NCBI RefSeq assembly: GCF_041734735.1
Contig: NC_134895.1
Span: 18,291,025 to 18,355,024, forward strand
Length of the DNA: 64,000 nt
Source of the DNA: Babylonia areolata
Lineage: Eukaryota > Mollusca > Gastropoda > Neogastropoda > Buccinidae
Reading direction: 5' to 3'
Shown: positions 59,713-64,000 of the stretch, piece by piece
Position numbering within the stretch: position 1 is the first letter of the stretch
Layout: each line of letters opens with the position of its first letter
Position numbers and translations under genes: made by a program
Notes under the pieces: model-generated
The model's input: the letters and a program-made list of their open reading frames with translations, nothing else
What the model was told of the DNA's origin: nothing
The model's database searches: none

Positions 59713-61045
59713 GACTCTGGGTGCCTGGAATGTTCGCACCCTTTTAGACAGAGACAACAGACCAGAAAGGCACACAGGGCTCATTGCTAAAATGCTTGAT
59801 CACCAGGTGGACATAGCAGCCCTGAGCGAAACCAGGTTTGCCGGTGAAACCCAGCTAGAGGAAGTTGGAGGGGCCTACACCTTCTACTGCATTGGGAAGC
59901 CCGATGGCACCCCAAGAACCTCAGGCATGGGCTTTGCCATACGAACCAAACTTGCACGACAGCTTGACAGCCTTCCGCGTGGGATAAACGATATGCTGAT
60001 GACCCTGCGTCTGAAGCTGTCTAAGGATTGCTTCTCCACAGCCATCAGCTGCTATGCCCCGATGATGACCATCCCTGATGACATCAAAGAAGCTTTCTAC
60101 AAGGAGCTCAGCCGCACCATTTCAGTGGTAGACAGAAAGGACAGGCTGATCATCCTTGGGGATTTCAATGCCTGCGTCGGCGTGGACTACCCCTCGTGGC
60201 CAAAAGTCCTAGGACAGCACGGCACTGGCAAGTGCAACTCCAGCGGACTGCTTTTGCTCTCGCTCTGCGCACAGCATGGACTGACCATCACCAACACCCT
60301 CTTCCAACAAGCGGACAAATACAAGAACACATGGATGCATCCCCACTCCAAGCAGTGGCACATGCTGGACTATGTGATTGTCCGGCAGAGGGACAGAGGT
60401 GATGTTTCCATTACACGCTGCATGAGAGGAGCAGTATGTTGGTCAGACAATCGCCTGGTAAGCAGCAAGATGAACATCAGACTTGCACACAAGCTCCAAC
60501 CAGCCAGGCAGAAACCCCCTAGGAAGCTGAACATCCACTGCCTCCCTATCACCAAGGACGTGCTGCAGCAGCAAATCCAAGCAGCTCTCCACGAAATTCC
60601 TGCATCGACCGATGTAGAAGAGGTATGGAGCACCTTTAGAGATGCTGTGTACACAGCAGCAGCAGCTGACATACTCGGCTTTGTACAGAGGAGCCACAAA
60701 GACTGGTTTGATGAGAACGACTCTGGAATCTCCAAGCTCCTGAACACAATGTATATGCGGCATCAGGATCACATTTCCGATAAAGACTGCCAGAGGAAGA
60801 AGGACCAGTTCTTGCAAACCAAGCAGCTCGTACAGAAGAGGCTGCGTGAGATGAAGAACACCAGGTGGGAGAGAAAGTCCGAAGAACTTCAGTCCGCTGC
60901 TGATGCTCATGACATGAAGACCTTCCATAATGGTCTCCAAATTGTGTATGGGCAAGACCACCCTCCTCACAGACAAGAAAGACATCCTTGCCCACTGGGC
61001 AGAGAACTTCAACACCCTCCGCAACAGGGACTCGTCCGTATCTGA
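59713..61045 (+). CDS. LINE endonuclease and linker, open frame
   Basis: This frame encodes an apurinic/apyrimidinic-type endonuclease that would nick target DNA for reverse transcription. Visible catalytic blocks: AWNVRTLL, the Glu of LSETRF, GDFNA, LDYVIV and SDNRLV. The annotated ATG at 59,792 lies after the first conserved block, so the true start is upstream. The last conserved His is Asn here. The frame is lost by about 61,045 within the linker before the reverse transcriptase. Confidence 0.75.
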
Positions 61046-61826
61046 CTCGCTAGCTGCCCCTCCCACCAAGGCCAAGACCTGGAAGGTCCTGAAGCTGACA
61101 ACGTCAGGAAAAGCACCAGGAGTGGATGGAATCCAGGCTGACATCTAAAAATATGGAGGCGAGGTGCTGACAGACAAGCTGACCGCCCTGTTCCAGTCTA
61201 TCTGGGAGAGAGGGAAGGTCCCCCAGGATTTCAAGAATGCTTCAATTGTCCACATTTACAAACAGAAGGGAGACAAAACATCCTGTGATAACCACTGTGG
61301 AATCTCTCTCCTCTGCATCGCCGACAAGATCTTCACCGCATCATACTGAACAGACTGGCTGACCATGTCTCCAGCACAGTCATCCCTGAAGCACAGTGCG
61401 GCTTCTGCTCAGGCAGAGGAACATGTGACATGGTGTTTGCTGTACGCGAGATGCAAGAGAAGTGCCGTGAGCAGAAGAAGGAGCTCCACTTGGTCTTTGT
61501 AGACCTGACTAAGGCCTTCGACACAGTGAACCGCCGTGGTCTGTGGAAGATCCTCCTGAAGTTCGGCTGTCCAGAGAGCCTAACCCAGCTGATTCTGTCA
61601 TTCCACGACGGCATGCAGGCGAGAGTACAGGAAAATACTGACATATCAGATCTGTTCCCTGTGGTAAATGGAGTGAAGCAGGGCTGCGTCCTGGCACCCA
61701 CACTGTTCTCCATTCTCTTCTCTGCCATGCTGATTGACGCCTTCCAAGACTGTGACCGGGGCATCTACATTCAGTTTCGCAGATGGCAAACTTTTCAACT
61801 TGCGGTGACTCCACGCCAGGTGCAGG

Positions 61827-62693
61827 GTGTTTGAGGCACTGTTGAGAGAGTTCCTCTTCGCTGATGACTGTGCGCTTTCTGCACACACCCATGAGGATAT
61901 GCAGTTCATTATGGACAGGTTCTCAACCTCCTGCAGGTACTTTGGACTCACCATCAGTCTCAGTAAGACCGAGTCCATGTACCAACCAGCTAGCTCACAG
62001 AACGCCAGTGCCTCCCCCCCACCTGCCATCAAGATCGATGACACAGAGATCAAGTCAGTCGACAAGTTTTGCTACCTGGGCAGCACCCTATGCAGCAACG
62101 GAGCCCTTGATGCAGAAGTGACGCTACGCATCGCCAAGGCCAGCTCCACCTTTGGTAGACTCAACAACAGGCTGTGGAACAACAAAGGCATCAGGCTCAG
62201 CATCAAGATGAAAACCTACAGAGCTGTTGTGCTGACCACCTTGTTGTACTGCTGTGAAACATGGACGACGTATCGCCGTCACATTCAACAACTTAAACAG
62301 TTTCACCAGAGATGCCTACGAAAGATCCTTAGCATAAAGTGGCAAGACAGGGTCTCCAACCTCCAGGTCCTAGAGAGGAGCGGCCTGTCCAGGATTGAAA
62401 GCCTGCTGATCCAGTGCCAGCTATGCTGGACAGGACACGTTGTCCACATGACAAACAGCAGGATCCCGAAGATGCTCTTGTATGGCCAGCTGAAGGAAGG
62501 CCACCATGAACTTGAAAAACCCTGCAAGCACTTCAAGGACACCTTGAAAACAAACCTCAAAGCCTGTAACATAGACATCGTTTCCTGGGAAACTGATGCC
62601 CCTGACTGCTCTCGCTGGAGGATGCTGTGCTCTAGTGGCATACAGACGTTTGAAAACAAGAGAATGCTGGCCATTAAGGAGAGGCGTGAGTGA
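61827..62693 (+). CDS. LINE reverse transcriptase C-terminal part
   Basis: 288 codons beginning just before the FADD catalytic box (FLFADDCALSAH), followed by the palm/thumb region and the conserved CCETWTTYRRHIQQLKQFHQ and WTGHVVHM segments. It stops at AIKERRE; the same frame then continues with RNQGSTSGDV and the C2H2 finger to a TAA at about 62,803. Confidence 0.75.
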   Translation: MFEALLREFLFADDCALSAHTHEDMQFIMDRFSTSCRYFGLTISLSKTESMYQPASSQNASASPPPAIKIDDTEIKSVDKFCYLGSTLCSNGALDAEVTLRIAKASSTFGRLNNRLWNNKGIRLSIKMKTYRAVVLTTLLYCCETWTTYRRHIQQLKQFHQRCLRKILSIKWQDRVSNLQVLERSGLSRIESLLIQCQLCWTGHVVHMTNSRIPKMLLYGQLKEGHHELEKPCKHFKDTLKTNLKACNIDIVSWETDAPDCSRWRMLCSSGIQTFENKRMLAIKERRE

Positions 62694-62874
62694 AGGAATC
62701 AGGGCTCAACTTCTGGAGACGTTTTCCCTTGCAACACCTGTGGGCAGTGCTGTGCATCCAGAATCGGCCTCTTCTCCCATATGAGGACACACACCGACAG
62801 ATAAGCCTGCCTGCCATGAAGATGTCAGAAATAGAATTTGAATAATTCTGTTTGTAACTGCTTATACAAAGTTT

Positions 62875-64000
62875 GGTTTTTAGTCACTATCTGTCTGCCC
62901 TTTCCCTGCCTCAACCTGGACTGATACGTACAGGCCTGGGTGCCTGACTGTCCTTGTCTTCAGCAGTCTCTATCCTATGGTCTGATTCCTGAGTCCAAGT
63001 CACAATCATTCTCTCCCTGTAATTTATCATTATGTTCGCTTTTCCTTTTTCTGGACTTCAACTTTTCTTTTGATTTTCTTATCTTCTCTCTTTGGATATG
63101 TTGTCGTTATTATGTAAACCCTGTCAATTAGGGGCACGTTCTTGTTAATATTGGTGACATCTTTCATTATTTTCTTCTTTTTTTCCTCTTTTTTTTCTTC
63201 TTTTTTTAAAACTTTTAAAATTTTTTTTTCCAAAAACATGTATACAATACAGAGAATAGTGTGAAACAAACAATATACAACGAACAGTAGTATCTTCCAC
63301 TACAGGGAGAGAGATAAGACAAAATAAAACAAAACAGACTATAGCAAGGCAAAACAAATCTGTAACAACAACATCAACAGCAATAACAACAACAACAAAC
63401 AAACAGATAAACAAACCAAAAAAAACAAACAAACAAAAAAACGGAAGATTTGTCCAATCATTCAATCAATCAATGCTTACACCTTAATGATTGTAGTAAT
63501 CATGGTGATTTAAGATGACATTAATAGTAAATAGCCTGGACCAGTTGTGACATAGCAACAGCATCAAATGTATCAACTATTACAGTAATGGTATCTAGGG
63601 TAAGGTGAAAGCGAGTGGTGGCATTGTAATGTCATAATAATAATGAGCATGAGTATACCACTTCTGCATTATTGGAAAAGAAAGCTTGTAGTTGATCACA
63701 CTGTAAAGACAACAGCAACCATAAAAGTTATAAAAAAATAAACAAATAATACATATGAGAAATAAATAAAGACATGTTAGTACAAAGTAAGGACTGTTAT
63801 ACAGAATGGTAACTATGGAACATGTGAAATTATGATTAAGTAACCGTTTCCATAATTGGAAGGTAACTGTTCCACTTTGTACGGAAAGCATGATGGTTCA
63901 TTAGTATATAAGATGCATGTTCTTCGATTTTTTATCTGTATCTGAGCTGTGTTTTAAATGCATTGAGTTGTGGTGGTTGTTTATTGAATTTGCATTTGTA
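62875..64000. other. Right-edge sequence, nothing recognised
   Basis: Pyrimidine-rich then AT-rich non-coding sequence with CAACAA and AAACAAAC simple repeats at 63,360-63,445. No gene or repeat copy recognised. Confidence 0.6.

Larger units (their letters stand above)
59010..62870 (+). mobile_element. Long APE-type LINE with C-terminal C2H2 finger
   Basis: A nearly full-length plus-strand LINE. About 0.7 kb of GC-rich leader is followed by an endonuclease frame (AWNVRTLLDRDNRPERHTGL at about 59,725; SETRF; LIILGDFNACVG; final SDNRLV where His is usual), a linker domain, then reverse transcriptase: GKAPGVDGIQADI, DLTKAFDTVNRRGLWKILLK, NGVKQGCVLAPTLFSILFSA and FADDCALSAH. The tail has YLGSTLCSNG, CCETWTTYRRHIQQLKQFHQ and, past one in-frame stop, a zinc finger CNTCGQCC-x8-HMRTH ending THTDR stop. 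At least three frameshifts and several stops show it is inactive. Clade is RTE-like or related; not certain. Confidence 0.85.

Overview
This is a repeat-rich animal nuclear region, not a bacterial one. Long intron-split genes, (GT)n, (GA)n and (CAGA)n microsatellites, tRNA-derived SINEs and at least nine LINE remnants point to a metazoan. The SINE families (a tRNA-like head, then a long conserved body, then a (GAA)n tail) and the style of the LINEs suggest a mollusc, most likely a gastropod. That assignment is from memory of these repeat families, not from any search.

The one host gene I can name with confidence is a classical cytosolic thioredoxin on the minus strand. Its coding region runs from 45,537 down to 23,187 in five exons (9, 35, 21, 22 and 20 residues, all phase 0), so about 22 kb of DNA encodes a 107-residue protein with a WCGPC active site. 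Its four introns are packed with mobile DNA. Intron 1 (2.9 kb) shows no clear element. Intron 2 holds a LINE split by an 0.8-kb long-inverted-repeat element. Intron 3 (13.1 kb) holds two LINE tails and a complete-ended piggyBac transposon. Intron 4 holds a TTAA-flanked piggyBac-like MITE and a 57-bp minisatellite.

A second minus-strand host gene lies at the left edge (about 1,692-3,959, possibly further upstream). It encodes a Ser-rich, acidic, partly coiled-coil protein that I could not identify; its three exons join in frame. Other exon-like pieces (49.3-50.7 kb, 56.5 kb, 10.4 kb, 4.5 kb) are reported as candidates only.

Layout: 1-1,691 simple repeats; 1,692-3,959 unidentified gene; 4.9-6.9 kb SINE and LINE fragments; 8.1-9.15 kb a full-length mariner with three in-frame stops; 9.5 kb a SINE with perfect 10-bp target duplications; 10-15 kb dense microsatellites and a LINE fragment; 15.6-22 kb SINE and LINE fragments; 22.5-45.8 kb thioredoxin gene; 46.1-47.9 kb decayed LINE; 48.5-51.2 kb duplicated sequence and a probable pseudogene; 51.3-54.9 kb long minus-strand LINE interrupted by another LINE tail; 55-58 kb duplication, a candidate exon and a SINE; 59.0-62.9 kb long plus-strand APE-type LINE encoding a C-terminal C2H2 finger; then non-coding sequence to the end.

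I saw no LTR retrovirus, Polinton, CRISPR array or operon. The points most worth following are the tandem palindromic subterminal arrays of the piggyBac element, the thioredoxin exon 4 reading frame that stays open through its intron into a 19-residue repeat, and repeats that abut splice donors. None of these amounts to a proven new system.
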